A stretch of DNA of 64,000 bases from Gammaproteobacteria bacterium (GCA_030654835.1 JAURWS010000031.1:1-64000), one strand, 5' to 3'. Positions 1 through 6,846 are shown, counted from the stretch's first letter. Translations and numbers: made by a program. Notes: generated by a model from the letters alone, not told the origin.

Positions 1-1
1 C

Positions 2-556
2 GGCGCGCGCTGGGGGCTGATTCCCGCGTGGTGGAAGGATGACAAGGCGCCATCGCTCACGTTCAACGCGCGCTCCGAAGAGGCGGCGGGCAAGCCGACC
101 TGGCGGCAGAGCATGCGCTCCATGCGTTGCCTGATGCCCGCGCGGGGCTGGTACGAGTGGAACGAGAAGGAGCCGGTGCGCAGCGAGTCGGGCCGCACGG
201 CGCATCAGCCCTATTTCCTGTTCAGCCTTACGGACGAGGTGATCGCCTTTGCCGGGCTGTGGTCCGTCTGGGAGCGGCCGGGCGCGTCGCCCATCATCTC
301 GTGCGCATTGCTCTCCCGCCAAGCCGCGCCGAGCATCGCGGCCATTCATCACCGTATGCCGGTGGTGCTGCGCCCGGAGCACTACGCCGCATGGCTGTCG
401 TCGTCGACCTCCGCACAGGAAGTGGCAGCGATGATCGCGAACTGCCGACAGGATTTCGAGGGCTACCGCGTGAGCACGAAGGTGAACAATGTGCGCAATG
501 ATTCGGAGGAGTTGTTGGAGCGGGTGGAGGTGGATCAACAGAAACTGGCGGAGTGA
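2..556 (+). CDS. yedK: SOS response-associated peptidase (SRAP/YedK-HMCES family), 5'-truncated by the window edge
   Basis: SRAP proteins crosslink to abasic sites in single-stranded DNA and shield them from strand breakage. The reading frame is already open at base 2 and reads WGLIPAWW (residues 4-11 of the fragment), then NARSE (22-26), then GWYEW (49-53), which carries the conserved active-site Glu. IHHRMP (115-120) carries the catalytic His. These are the family hallmarks in the usual order. About 35-40 N-terminal residues, including the catalytic Cys2, lie outside the window. An internal Met at 113 is not the start, because the conserved motifs begin before it. The visible part shows no damage and the C-terminus looks complete. 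Identification is sure; the exact orthologue is not. Confidence 0.93.
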   Translation, partial: GARWGLIPAWWKDDKAPSLTFNARSEEAAGKPTWRQSMRSMRCLMPARGWYEWNEKEPVRSESGRTAHQPYFLFSLTDEVIAFAGLWSVWERPGASPIISCALLSRQAAPSIAAIHHRMPVVLRPEHYAAWLSSSTSAQEVAAMIANCRQDFEGYRVSTKVNNVRNDSEELLERVEVDQQKLAE

Positions 557-631
557 GGGATGAGGTCTATACTTGATCAGGCTGGCAACTGACCCAGTCA
601 CTGATAGGCATTAGGAAGCAAAGGATCGCAC

Positions 632-1438
632 ATGAAATTCTGTTACTACGATGAATCTGGAGACGATGGTTATCCACTGTACTCGTCCCCCTTATTTGTT
701 CTGACTGGCATCTATTTTGACCATCTTGCCTGGAAAGCAATTCATAAGAGCGTCGTAGAGCTACGCAGAGATCTGAAGGAAAAATTCGATTTTCCTGTGA
801 AGATGGAGCTGCATAGTAAGCAGTTTCTGCTAGATAAAGATCCCTACAGAAATCTCGGATTTTCGCAGCAACAGAAGATCGACATCGTTTCCACGATATG
901 TGCTTTCATCGGCTCCCAAGACTTGAAAATTATCAACATCCTGATCAATAAGGTTGCCATCAACCACTCAGCCTACGATGTTCTCAACACAGCACTGACT
1001 TACTCCATACAACGCGTCGAAAATGATTTAAACCCAAGCAAGAACCCTGATGTCAGGTTCTTGATCATTACTGATGAAGGGCGTGTTGGGAAAATGCGGG
1101 ATACCACGCGTGCTATTCAACGAATCAACTATATTCCTTCCCAGTATGGTGGGGGCGCAATCCGGCGCGAAATCCAATCTTTGATTGAAGATCCACTGCC
1201 GAAGGATTCGAAGGAATCATATTTCATTCAAATGGCTGATCTGGTTGCGTATCTTGTGTATTTGTACGGGATGAGAGAGTTGAAAATTGGAGAGTTCCCC
1301 AACAGACTTAAGAGCTATCTGTCAGATCAACAGTTGAAAGACTGGCTGGACTTGCTTAAGCCCAGTTTCAATCTCAAAGCCGCTGCAGATAATCCGTACG
1401 GCATAAAGATACATCCGAAAATAAAAAGGGTGGCCTGA
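632..1438 (+). CDS. DUF3800 domain protein
   Basis: A 268-residue protein opening with the DUF3800 signature: DESG at residues 7-10 shortly after the first beta strand, an acidic IITDEG segment (145-150) and MADLVAY (201-207) near the end. The family is thought to have an RNase H-like fold with the acidic residues as a metal site, and is frequent in mobile and defence regions, but its biochemical role is not established. AGGAAG lies upstream of the ATG. The gene stands alone and is more A+T-rich than the SRAP gene before it, which fits acquisition. Its stop codon lies inside the loop of a hairpin (1425-1448). Family assignment is firm, function unknown. Confidence 0.85.
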   Translation: MKFCYYDESGDDGYPLYSSPLFVLTGIYFDHLAWKAIHKSVVELRRDLKEKFDFPVKMELHSKQFLLDKDPYRNLGFSQQQKIDIVSTICAFIGSQDLKIINILINKVAINHSAYDVLNTALTYSIQRVENDLNPSKNPDVRFLIITDEGRVGKMRDTTRAIQRINYIPSQYGGGAIRREIQSLIEDPLPKDSKESYFIQMADLVAYLVYLYGMRELKIGEFPNRLKSYLSDQQLKDWLDLLKPSFNLKAAADNPYGIKIHPKIKRVA

Positions 1439-1448
1439 GCCACCCTTT
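1425..1448 (+). terminator. Hairpin spanning the end of the DUF3800 gene
   Basis: A perfect 10-bp stem (AAAGGGTGGC / GCCACCCTTT) closes a 4-nt loop that contains the TGA stop codon of the preceding gene. The stem is preceded by A-rich sequence but followed by only a short T run, so it would work best on the opposite strand or as a bidirectional terminator. Confidence 0.5.
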
Positions 1449-1612
1449 GGAATTTGAACACCCCTACATCGCATTCGCGGGTTCAGTGGTTCGAGGGCAT
1501 TATTCGCCTTTCTGGCGATCAGGGCAATCACTTTTTTATCATTGTAACGAGATGACGGTGTAGCCAAAGCATATACTTGGTCTGGTTGATCAAGGCGGCA
1601 ATTCTGCATCAG

Positions 1613-1665
1613 GTGGGTCAATTTTAAATTGACGTTAGTGGGTCAGCTTTACATTGCCGGTGACA
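1613..1665 (-). mobile_element. Remnant terminus of an IS21-like insertion sequence
   Basis: Two direct copies of a motif starting GTGGGTCA lie 25 bp apart (1613 and 1638). The second ends in GGTGACA, the kind of multiple terminal repeat with a TGACA edge that IS21-family elements carry. No istA or istB gene remains in the 150 bp to the left, so only the tip survives. It ends 8 bp before the first possible start codon of the next toxin gene. Confidence 0.55.
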
Positions 1666-1672
1666 AGCCAAT

Positions 1673-1963
1673 GTGTTTTGCATGCGCCAGTTTTATGAGG
1701 CGTATCAATGTGACCCAATTGTCTCACCACTGGTGCGACTTGAATCTCCGGATGCAGGCGAGATTATCAAAGGCTCTGGCGGGGTTCGTAAAGTTCGATG
1801 GGCATCGACTGGCTCAGGGAAGCGTGGCGGTCTCAGAGTCATTTATTACTGGAAGAATGCCAGCCACGAGATATGGATGCTGACTCTGTACAGTAAATCT
1901 GAGCAATCGACGATTCCAGGTCACATGCTCAAGCAGATAGCCGAGGCGATTAGAAATGAGTAG
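1673..1963 (+). CDS. RelE/HigB-type toxin of a NadS-type TA module, N-terminus possibly lost
   Basis: The residues from about 28 on match RelE/HigB-like toxins that pair with NadS antitoxins: a GSGGVRKVRW core followed by GKRGGLRVIYYW and a WMLTLYSKSE strand. These toxins are ribosome-associated mRNA interferases. The family is usually about 105-110 residues with an initial strand-helix segment. Here the only in-frame start is a GTG giving 96 residues, the first 20 residues do not resemble the family, and an IS21-like end lies directly upstream. I infer that the insertion replaced the native promoter and first codons. The last 8 bp overlap the antitoxin gene, the normal arrangement. Whether the product is active is uncertain. 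Confidence 0.7.
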   Translation: MFCMRQFYEAYQCDPIVSPLVRLESPDAGEIIKGSGGVRKVRWASTGSGKRGGLRVIYYWKNASHEIWMLTLYSKSEQSTIPGHMLKQIAEAIRNE

Positions 1964-2243
1964 AAGAGAAATAGGGGCAGAGATTCTCGAGGGGATTGCT
2001 GAAATCAAGCAGTTCAAAAAAGGACATTTTGGATTGAGATCCTCCGAGCTGTCGGCGCCATCACCCCCGCAACAGATTCGGTTGAAGCTGAATTTATCTC
2101 AGTCTGCATTTGCCGGGTTGATGGACGTCAGTGTTCGCACGCTCCAAGATTGGGAACAGGGGCGGCGAGATCCACAGGGGCCCGCTGTGGCCTTGCTGCG
2201 AATTGCTGAACAACACCCGGAAGTGTTCATCGATATTTATTAG
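1956..2243 (+). CDS. NadS-family HTH antitoxin
   Basis: A 95-residue protein whose C-terminal half is a Cro/C1-type helix-turn-helix: IRLKLNLSQSAFAGLMDVSV (roughly 47-66) followed by TLQDWEQGRRDPQGPA and a short ALLRIAEQHPE helix. This last pattern is typical of NadS-type antitoxins. It should neutralise the toxin encoded just upstream and repress the operon through the HTH. It overlaps the toxin gene by 8 bp, indicating translational coupling. The stop codon is immediately followed by the fragment of another toxin, so the right boundary is a recombination junction. Confidence 0.85.
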   Translation: MSRREIGAEILEGIAEIKQFKKGHFGLRSSELSAPSPPQQIRLKLNLSQSAFAGLMDVSVRTLQDWEQGRRDPQGPAVALLRIAEQHPEVFIDIY

Positions 2244-2336
2244 GTTGGGGGGCCTCGCCATCTTCTGATTGGTGGTGACAAGTCATCGCAGGATGACGAT
2301 ATAGCCAACGCAAAAGCGTTGGCTCGTGAATTGTAG
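2244..2336 (+). pseudogene. C-terminal remnant of a RelE/DUF891-type addiction toxin
   Basis: Starting directly after the NadS antitoxin stop there is an open frame with no start codon. It reads HLLIGGDKSSQDDDIANA and continues AKALAREL before a TAG stop. The GGDK-S-Q-D-DI-AKA pattern is the conserved tail of phage Gp49-like (DUF891) toxins, which are normally about 100 residues and lie just upstream of an antidote of the kind found at 2346. Only about 25 recognisable residues remain, so the toxin is dead while its antitoxin survives. Confidence 0.72.
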
Positions 2337-2345
2337 GAGGCGTAT

Positions 2346-2636
2346 ATGGCAAAGACAAAAACCTTACCGTGGGATCCCGCGGAGCACCTTAAATCCGAAA
2401 CAGATATGGCGGCCTACCTTGAGGCCGCATTAGAGGAGGGTGACCCTGCTTTGGTGGCTGCAGCGCTTGGTGATATTGCGCGTGCGAAAGGTATGACGGC
2501 CCTGGCCCGTGATACCGGGTTGGCGCGTGAAAGTCTTTACAAAGCATTGTCCCCTACTGGTAATCCCGAGCTGGCAACGATCATGAGAGTGGTCGAGGCG
2601 CTCGGGCTCAAGCTGCATGCAAGTACTGCCAAGTAA
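2346..2636 (+). CDS. Addiction-module antidote protein (HigA-like, COG3636 type), orphan
   Basis: A 96-residue HTH antidote. It opens WDPAEHLKSETDMAAYLEAA, then EEGDPALVAAALGDIARAKG and a recognition region GLARESLYKALS, ending with a VVEALGLKLH helix. This is the standard pattern of the DNA-binding antidote that partners DUF891 toxins. A strong RBS (TAGGAGG) sits 5-6 nt upstream and includes the stop of the toxin remnant. With no intact toxin upstream it is an orphan, possibly kept as an anti-addiction factor against related modules. A close relative stands at 63175. Confidence 0.85.
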   Translation: MAKTKTLPWDPAEHLKSETDMAAYLEAALEEGDPALVAAALGDIARAKGMTALARDTGLARESLYKALSPTGNPELATIMRVVEALGLKLHASTAK

Positions 2637-2704
2637 CCGACCTCAAAATGAGTCGCCACTCATCTCGGAGTCAGCACGCATCCAGGCCAAGATAGAGCCC
2701 TCAA

Positions 2705-2821
2705 TCATTCCTCCGCCTGAATGGCCTTGATCACCGCCTTCGGATTGCTGTCCACAATTTTCAGCAACACTCGCGCTGTCCCCCTCGGTGTGCGCAGCCC
2801 CTGCTCCCAATGGCGCAGAAC
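2705..2821 (-). pseudogene. C-terminal fragment of an HTH (NadS/HigA-like) antitoxin
   Basis: Read on the minus strand the frame gives LRHWEQGLRTPRGTARVLLK followed by IVDSNPKAVIKAIQAEE and a TGA. This is the recognition-helix end and the C-terminal helix of NadS-type antitoxins. The DNA-binding first half and any toxin gene are missing. The fragment ends abruptly at about 2821, where a plus-strand fragment of a different toxin begins, so two gene scraps are joined head to head. Confidence 0.7.
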
Positions 2822-3096
2822 CCGATGAAGCATTGGCAGACACGGAATTATTGGCGAGTGTCGTTGAATTCAAACAGCGCTTCTATCCTCCCGGTTGGGC
2901 ACGTTACGATCAGGCAAAACGCGGCACGTTTCGACTGATGCCAAGCGCGCATGTGCTGGCTGCGGTTGAAGCTGACTACCGGCAGATGCGTAGTATGTTC
3001 TTCGGTGACGTACCAGAGTTCAACTCGATACTGCAGGCACTGGGCGAACTGGAAAGAGAAATCAACACGCGATTTCAATCATGGCTTTTGCCCTGA
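2822..3096 (+). pseudogene. C-terminal fragment of an AbiEii-like nucleotidyltransferase toxin
   Basis: The frame reads LLASVVEFKQRFYPPGWARY, then DQAKRGTFRLMPSAHVLAAV, then a helix ADYRQMRSMFFGDVPEFN and an ELEREIN end. This matches the C-terminal part of AbiEii/AbiGii-type nucleotidyltransferase toxins, which are about 250-300 residues with the catalytic GS-DxD region at the N-terminus. That catalytic part is absent. An in-frame ATG at 2788 exists but lies over the antitoxin fragment in the opposite strand and is not a natural start. No AbiEi partner is present. Confidence 0.65.
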
Positions 3097-3349
3097 ATAT
3101 ACCGTTCGCGTGGCTGGTAACGTATTTACGCAGCGTAGTGTTGTTTAGCGTACATATATTTCTGCTCACCTTATTTACATTGCCCCTCAACTGTTCGGAT
3201 TAGTCCAACCTTGGCGCTCATGCCAGTTCTGTCAGTTCACACTATCCAAATGGCGCAATAAGGGTAGTCCCGAACATATACCCTGTTTAAAAGATTTTTC
3301 CTCGCCATCATCAATGGCGCAACGCAGAGCAGAATCAAGGGAGCGCAAT

Positions 3350-3529
3350 ATGAGTAATTCAACTAAAGACCAGACAATGGGCAAGCTTCACGAAGTGAAA
3401 GGCAAGATCAAAGAGGCTACAGGAGTGGTACTGGATAAACCAAAACTGGAAATCGAAGGCCATAACGAAAAAATCATGGGCAAGATCCAAAACAAAGTGG
3501 GCCAGATCGAGAAAGTTCTCGAAAAATAG
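3350..3529 (+). CDS. CsbD-like stress protein
   Basis: A 59-residue hydrophilic, Lys/Glu-rich protein with two repeats of the CsbD pattern: MGKLHEVKGKIKEATG and MGKIQNKVGQIEKVLEK. CsbD-like proteins are general-stress proteins of unknown mechanism. The start at 3350 is chosen because GGGAG sits 8 nt upstream and the family begins near this Met; an upstream in-frame ATG at 3314 would add 12 non-conserved residues. It is followed after 27 bp by the BON gene and then by DUF3309, a set commonly seen together in stress cassettes, so the three are probably co-transcribed. Confidence 0.85.
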   Translation: MSNSTKDQTMGKLHEVKGKIKEATGVVLDKPKLEIEGHNEKIMGKIQNKVGQIEKVLEK

Positions 3530-3556
3530 TTGCTCGGAGAATAAAAGGAAGAAGCC

Positions 3557-4309
3557 ATGAAAATTTTTTACCCGGTAAATGTATTAGCCGCAGCCATAGC
3601 ACTGGTCATGATGAGTACCCCGGTACTGGCGGACAAGATGGATGATGACATTGAAGCAGCGGCGAAAAATTCGCATGTATTCAAAACCTACCTCAAGGAT
3701 GATGACGTCAAAGTCGAAGTCGAGGATGGTGTGGCCACCCTGTCGGGTACAGTTCACGAAGATTCCCACAAATCATTGGCCCAGGAGACCGTGGCAAGCC
3801 TGCCAGGCGTTACCAGCGTGGATAACAAACTGGACATTGAAGGTGAGGGTCCAGCAGAGAAATCCGATGAATGGCTCGTGGCGAAAGTAAAAACCACGCT
3901 CCTGTTCCATAAAAACGTGAGCGCTTTGACTGAAGTATCCTCCAAGGACGGCATAGTCACGCTGAGCGGCAAAGCGGACAATCAGGCACAAATCGAACTG
4001 ACCACCGAATATGCCTCGGATGTTGAGGGCGTCACGGAAGTAGAGAACAACATGACAGTAGCCGCATCGCCAGAAAACACCCGAACCCTGGGTGATAAAA
4101 TCGATGACGCCTCCATTACCGCTGCAGTAAAGATGGTGTTGCTGAGCCACCGCTCAACCAGTGCTGTCCATACCAAGGTAGTCACAAAGGATGGAGTTGT
4201 TACCCTGAGTGGCGAAGCGAAGAACGATGCCGAAATCAGCCTGGTCACCAAACTGGTCAGTGACACGAATGGGGTAAATGACGTCAAAAACGAGATGATC
4301 GTCAAATAA
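3557..4309 (+). CDS. Periplasmic protein with three BON domains (OsmY-like)
   Basis: A 250-residue exported protein. Residues 1-25 form a signal peptide ending VLA before DKMDDD. Three BON modules follow at about 31-97, 105-170 and 178-250, each with the pattern 'VKVEVEDGVATLSGTV / VTEVENNM'. BON domains bind phospholipid and are found in envelope-stress proteins such as OsmY and DolP. AAGGAAG lies upstream of the ATG. The gene sits between csbD-like and DUF3309 genes in one probable operon. The third repeat resembles the first two closely, suggesting internal duplication. Confidence 0.88.
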   Translation: MKIFYPVNVLAAAIALVMMSTPVLADKMDDDIEAAAKNSHVFKTYLKDDDVKVEVEDGVATLSGTVHEDSHKSLAQETVASLPGVTSVDNKLDIEGEGPAEKSDEWLVAKVKTTLLFHKNVSALTEVSSKDGIVTLSGKADNQAQIELTTEYASDVEGVTEVENNMTVAASPENTRTLGDKIDDASITAAVKMVLLSHRSTSAVHTKVVTKDGVVTLSGEAKNDAEISLVTKLVSDTNGVNDVKNEMIVK

Positions 4310-4339
4310 GCTACGAAGTCTGACTTATGGAGATATAGC

Positions 4340-4495
4340 ATGCTCGGGACAATTCTGCTCGTTATTCTGATACTGATCCTCATCGGCGCATTGCCCACAT
4401 GGCCTCACAGCCGGAGTTGGGGCTATTATCCGAGCGGGGGGCTTGGTCTGGTTGTGATAATTCTGCTTATCCTGGTTCTTTTAGGCAGAGTCTAA
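4340..4495 (+). CDS. DUF3309 small membrane protein
   Basis: A 51-residue protein reading MLGTILLVILILILIGALPT, then WPHSRSWGYYPSGGLGLVV and a second hydrophobic stretch ending LLGRV. Two membrane helices joined by a WPHS-YYPSGG linker are the whole DUF3309 family pattern at normal length. Function is unknown; the family is often found beside CsbD, BON and other stress genes. It lies 30 bp after the BON gene and is preceded by TTATGGAGAT, which provides a GGAG ribosome binding site. Confidence 0.85.
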   Translation: MLGTILLVILILILIGALPTWPHSRSWGYYPSGGLGLVVIILLILVLLGRV

Positions 4496-4528
4496 TCGAG
4501 CCTCGGCACCAACCAGAAATTTGGCTAT

Positions 4529-4553
4529 GGCACCTGTTTCTGAAACAGGTGCC
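4529..4553. terminator. Perfect 12-bp palindrome after the stress cassette
   Basis: GGCACCTGTTTC and its exact reverse complement are separated by one T. As RNA this would fold into a strong hairpin with a 3-5 nt loop, 33 bp after the DUF3309 stop, a plausible terminator of the csbD-BON-DUF3309 unit. There is no T tract after it, so it could instead be a protein-binding palindrome. Confidence 0.45.
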
Positions 4554-4905
4554 CAAAATGGATTACGCTGTGGTTGTTCGGTTGCATTCTCAGGCAGAAG
4601 CAACGTAAAGCCATTCAACAAACCTTCGAGTACATCTGGGATCACGTGCAAACTGACCTGCCAGGTCCTTCAAGAGTCGATTGTTTACGACGGGATGACC
4701 TTGAGGTGGCGGAGAGCGACGATTGAAGAGCAACCGGCCACGTAACCGGCCATATCGGATTAATTGGTTGCCTTATGTAAAATTAAAAGGCATTACGATC
4801 ATAAAGATAGTTATCTTTTAATCCGGCCAGATAACTGGCCAAAATATCGCGCTCTTTCAGCATCTTGAGCACCTGCTATGTCAACGTCGATTCTCGATCT
4901 AGCGC
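4554..4905. other. Gene-poor spacer with possible coding scrap
   Basis: No gene with a credible start is visible. A frame at about 4600-4725 reads QKQRKAIQQTFEYIWDHV and ends in TGA, which looks protein-like but was not recognised. The A+T-rich stretch 4750-4850 contains GGCCA repeats around 4735-4755 and 4825-4842 that could be small hairpins. Confidence 0.4.
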
Positions 4906-5028
4906 CCTTCATCCCCGCTGACCCTGGCCACGCTTGAGCGCCACATGGCGGTCATCAATTCCTATTATTCCAACCTGATAGAGGGCAATGCCGCGCGGCC
5001 GCACGAGATTCGTGCCGCCCAGCGCACC
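4906..5028 (+). pseudogene. Fic-domain protein fragment carrying the inhibitory-helix motif
   Basis: A start-less frame reads SPLTLATLERHMAVINSYYS and then NLIEGNAARPHEIRAAQR. The S-N-L-I-E-G-N segment fits the (S/T)xxxE(G/N) inhibitory motif that precedes the Fic fold in class II Fic AMP-transferases. The catalytic HPFxxGNGR core and everything after it are missing, and a stop lies just before the fragment. Fic proteins modify targets by AMPylation and act as toxins in some TA systems. This is a residue of such a gene, not a functional one. Confidence 0.7.
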
Positions 5029-5057
5029 CGCTCCCCCCAATGTTGTTGGAGCGGGTG
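5025..5057. terminator. 10-bp stem-loop between the Fic remnant and the ParE gene
   Basis: CACCCGCTCC at 5025-5034 pairs with GGAGCGGGTG at 5048-5057 across a 13-nt loop. It lies 29 bp past the end of the minus-strand toxin gene and could terminate that operon. No clear T tract is seen. Confidence 0.4.
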
Positions 5058-5085
5058 GGGCAAGCCTGAATCCGCCGAGTAGGCC

Positions 5086-5397
5086 TTACCCTAAACGCTT
5101 CCGCCAATACCCCGGTTTCCGCGAGTGATGTGCAACTGCCACCACAACCACTTCTCCATTTCTCTCGACAGCTACGATGTCATAGGGAAATCGCTTGAGG
5201 ATGAGTCTCTTCGCTCCTTGTGCTCCTGACTTTCCGCGCAGCGGCTGGAGAGGAACAATATTCTCTTCGAGAACGTCCAGGGCCCTTTCCACTGCTTGAG
5301 AAAAATCGGTGCCAAAACCGGGCCATTTGCCTTCGTACCACGCCATGGCTTCTGCCGCTTCCTGTGCGGCGTCATCGGTTATCCGTACCGAGCGCAT
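5086..5397 (-). CDS. ParE/RelE-superfamily toxin
   Basis: A 103-residue toxin: N-terminal AAQEAAEAMAWYEGKWPGFG (a two-helix hairpin typical of ParE), FSQAVERALDVLEEN, then LKRFPYDIVAVERNGEVVVV and a final AVAHHSRKPGYWRKRL. The last two segments are the beta-sheet core and basic C-terminus of ParE/RelE toxins. ParE-type members inhibit gyrase and RelE-type members cleave mRNA; sequence alone does not decide which. Its ATG overlaps the antitoxin stop in a TAATG junction, so translation is coupled. The gene is complete and at family length. Confidence 0.85.
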   Translation of the reverse strand: MRSVRITDDAAQEAAEAMAWYEGKWPGFGTDFSQAVERALDVLEENIVPLQPLRGKSGAQGAKRLILKRFPYDIVAVERNGEVVVVAVAHHSRKPGYWRKRLG

Positions 5398-5636
5398 TAC
5401 AGGGTACCGATACGTGCCTGGATCTTCCTGCGAAACTCTTCTCGACTGAGAAGCTTCGCTTGACCGCGGTCAATCTCTGCTATGCGCTTCGCGATCTCGT
5501 TGTCCCATGCTTCTTCGACAGCGTCGTCGATGGGCGAGTCAAGACTTTGCACTAGCGCGTGCGCCAGTTCGGCACGCTCTTGTTCCGGGAGTTGCAGAAC
5601 CTGGGAGCGCAGTTGCTCCAGAGTGTCAGTGGCCAT
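5397..5636 (-). CDS. Addiction-module component antitoxin (TIGR02574 / Unstab_antitox type)
   Basis: A 79-residue acidic, helical antitoxin: LEQLRSQVLQLPEQERAELA followed by a VQSLDSP linker and VEEAWDNEIAKRIAEIDRG, ending with EFRRKIQARI. The 'L..PxxERAELAxxLLxSL' opening and the AW..EI..RI.E core define this family, whose members pair with ParE/RelE toxins. The ATG at 5636 has GGAGG 7 nt upstream; a longer open frame starting at 5747 lacks an RBS and its extra residues are not conserved. It is the first gene of the two-gene operon, with the toxin behind it. Confidence 0.87.
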   Translation of the reverse strand: MATDTLEQLRSQVLQLPEQERAELAHALVQSLDSPIDDAVEEAWDNEIAKRIAEIDRGQAKLLSREEFRRKIQARIGTL

Positions 5637-5779
5637 AAAGCCTCCGCTGGTAAATGTCATCATTCTAGCCTCTGTGTTTGCTGACGACCAAGTTCTGAAT
5701 TCGATGCAGTCAGCGTTGGTTCGCCAATGGGGTGATGGATGAATCAATTCTAGCGGCTAACGGAAATTTTGCTGAGGAA

Positions 5780-5825
5780 GTGGGTCAGCTATAGAGAGGT
5801 GGTCAGCTCGATTACCGCACGCTGC
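5780..5825 (+). mobile_element. Possible second IS21-like terminus remnant
   Basis: GTGGGTCAGCT at 5780 is followed at about 5797 by a second GGTGGTCAGCT and then CGATTACCGCACGCTGCG. This resembles the repeated ends of IS21-family elements and shares 11 bases with the repeat at 1638-1648. No transposase gene is present. The assignment is tentative. The surrounding 5640-5965 stretch holds no gene that I can support. Confidence 0.4.
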
Positions 5826-5965
5826 GCCACAGCAATGGAGCTACCCAGTGCGGGTCGTTGTGCAGAAGGGCTAGCAAGTCAGCCGTTTGGTCGGCCAAAA
5901 TGTGACACCTTCTCGATGGTGGAATAATATGCGGTGCGGCCCGCCAGGAGACACAAGGAACCTCA

Positions 5966-6112
5966 GTGAACTACGAAGAATTCAATGACTTTTGCCGGTC
6001 TCTTCCGGCGACATCATTTGTCGTGCAGTGGGGCGAATCGCAGGTATGGAAAGTGGGGGAAAAAGTGTTTGCGATCGGTGGGTGGTAGAAATCTGGAAAA
6101 CCAGCATTTACC
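5966..6112 (+). pseudogene. MmcQ/YjbR-like protein fragment
   Basis: From a GTG at 5966 the frame reads NYEEFNDFCRSLPATSFVVQ and then WGESQVWKVGEKVFAIGGW before a TAG stop. Beyond the stop the same frame continues KSGKPAFT and meets a TAA. This matches the N-terminus of YjbR-like DNA-binding proteins (about 110-120 residues), interrupted by a nonsense codon after residue 40 and then lost. The remaining two thirds are not found downstream. Confidence 0.75.
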
Positions 6113-6151
6113 TAAGGATTGAGCATTGCCGTGGATTATCAAAGGAGCAGT

Positions 6152-6508
6152 ATGAAAAGCACTAAGAAACGAAGGTTACGTAAAAAGTTATATTTGGGTG
6201 AGTTTGCGGTTTTTGGATTCGAGCTTTCAGGTAACCTGAATCTCGAAACGGAAGATGACTATGACTCATGGCTTTATCAGTTTATCGCGTTTATCGAAAG
6301 CCGTAATTTGTGCATGGGAGGTCGTGGAGATGCTAAATCATTTAGCGCATTCATTTGTTCCACGCGTCGGTACAGCTCGGTGCTCGACGAAGATCGAGAA
6401 GCGGTTAAGAATTGGCTTGAATCAAGTGGCATCACTTCAGATGTTGTCATCGGTCAGTTGGTTGACGCCTACCATGGCGAAACTAACGATACTCAACGTA
6501 TCGGCTAG
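6152..6508 (+). CDS. YggL (DUF469) family protein
   Basis: A 118-residue protein whose first 30 residues, STKKRRLRKKLYLGEFAVFG, match the basic RLRKKL-EF opening of YggL, a protein that associates with the 50S ribosomal subunit. The middle (NLETEDDYDSWLYQFIAFIE) and the GGRGDAKSFSAFIC strand follow the family outline. AAGGAG lies 6 nt before the ATG at 6152; the longer frame from 6119 adds 11 unconserved residues. It is somewhat longer than typical YggL at the C-terminus. It lies among TA remnants, so it may be a mobile paralogue rather than the housekeeping copy. Confidence 0.75.
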   Translation: MKSTKKRRLRKKLYLGEFAVFGFELSGNLNLETEDDYDSWLYQFIAFIESRNLCMGGRGDAKSFSAFICSTRRYSSVLDEDREAVKNWLESSGITSDVVIGQLVDAYHGETNDTQRIG

Positions 6509-6531
6509 GCTGCTCATTCTTCACCACCTGC

Positions 6532-6627
6532 ATGGTAGTTTGGATCAATTGTACGTACCGAGTTGTGTACATCCGTTATGTAGGCACGCACGAACAGTAC
6601 GACCGAATCGATGTTCAAACAATTTGA
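6532..6627 (+). pseudogene. C-terminal remnant of a HigB-type toxin
   Basis: The frame from 6532 reads MVVWINCTYRVVYIRYVGTH and then EQYDRIDVQTI with a TGA stop. VYIRFVGTHAEYDRIDA-TI is the signature end of HigB mRNA interferases (HigB_toxin family, about 95-100 residues), so roughly 70 N-terminal residues are missing. No matching HigA antitoxin follows; the next 250 bp (6628-6880) show no gene. Confidence 0.72.
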
Positions 6628-6846
6628 ACGGGAGAGGTTCAAAGTGAACGTCAAAAGTGATCAAGACAGAGGCGGGGTAACGCTCGGCAATTGGCGGGTC
6701 AACCGGGCTCGTCTCTGAGTATAGATCCTGATGCCGTAACGCGTAGTGGCATGCCTGGCCGTTGAATAATTCGTATGGCAGCTGAGCCCGGTGCTCTTTC
6801 AAATTTCTGATCTACACTTGTATTGAAACCACTACCAGCTTGACAC

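Noticed and set aside
1322-1621. Minus-strand frame after the DUF3800 gene
   Set aside because: It overlaps the 3' end of a real gene and the IS21-like terminus; no family features.
4556-4745. Small frames after the stress cassette
   Set aside because: Several overlapping short frames, none with RBS or family match; kept only as an uncertain scrap in the spacer entry.
6545-6802. Minus-strand frame between the HigB remnant and the HigBA-like operon
   Set aside because: Overlaps the HigB tail, lacks an RBS and has no recognised motif. The spacer also contains no integron attC signature that I could confirm.
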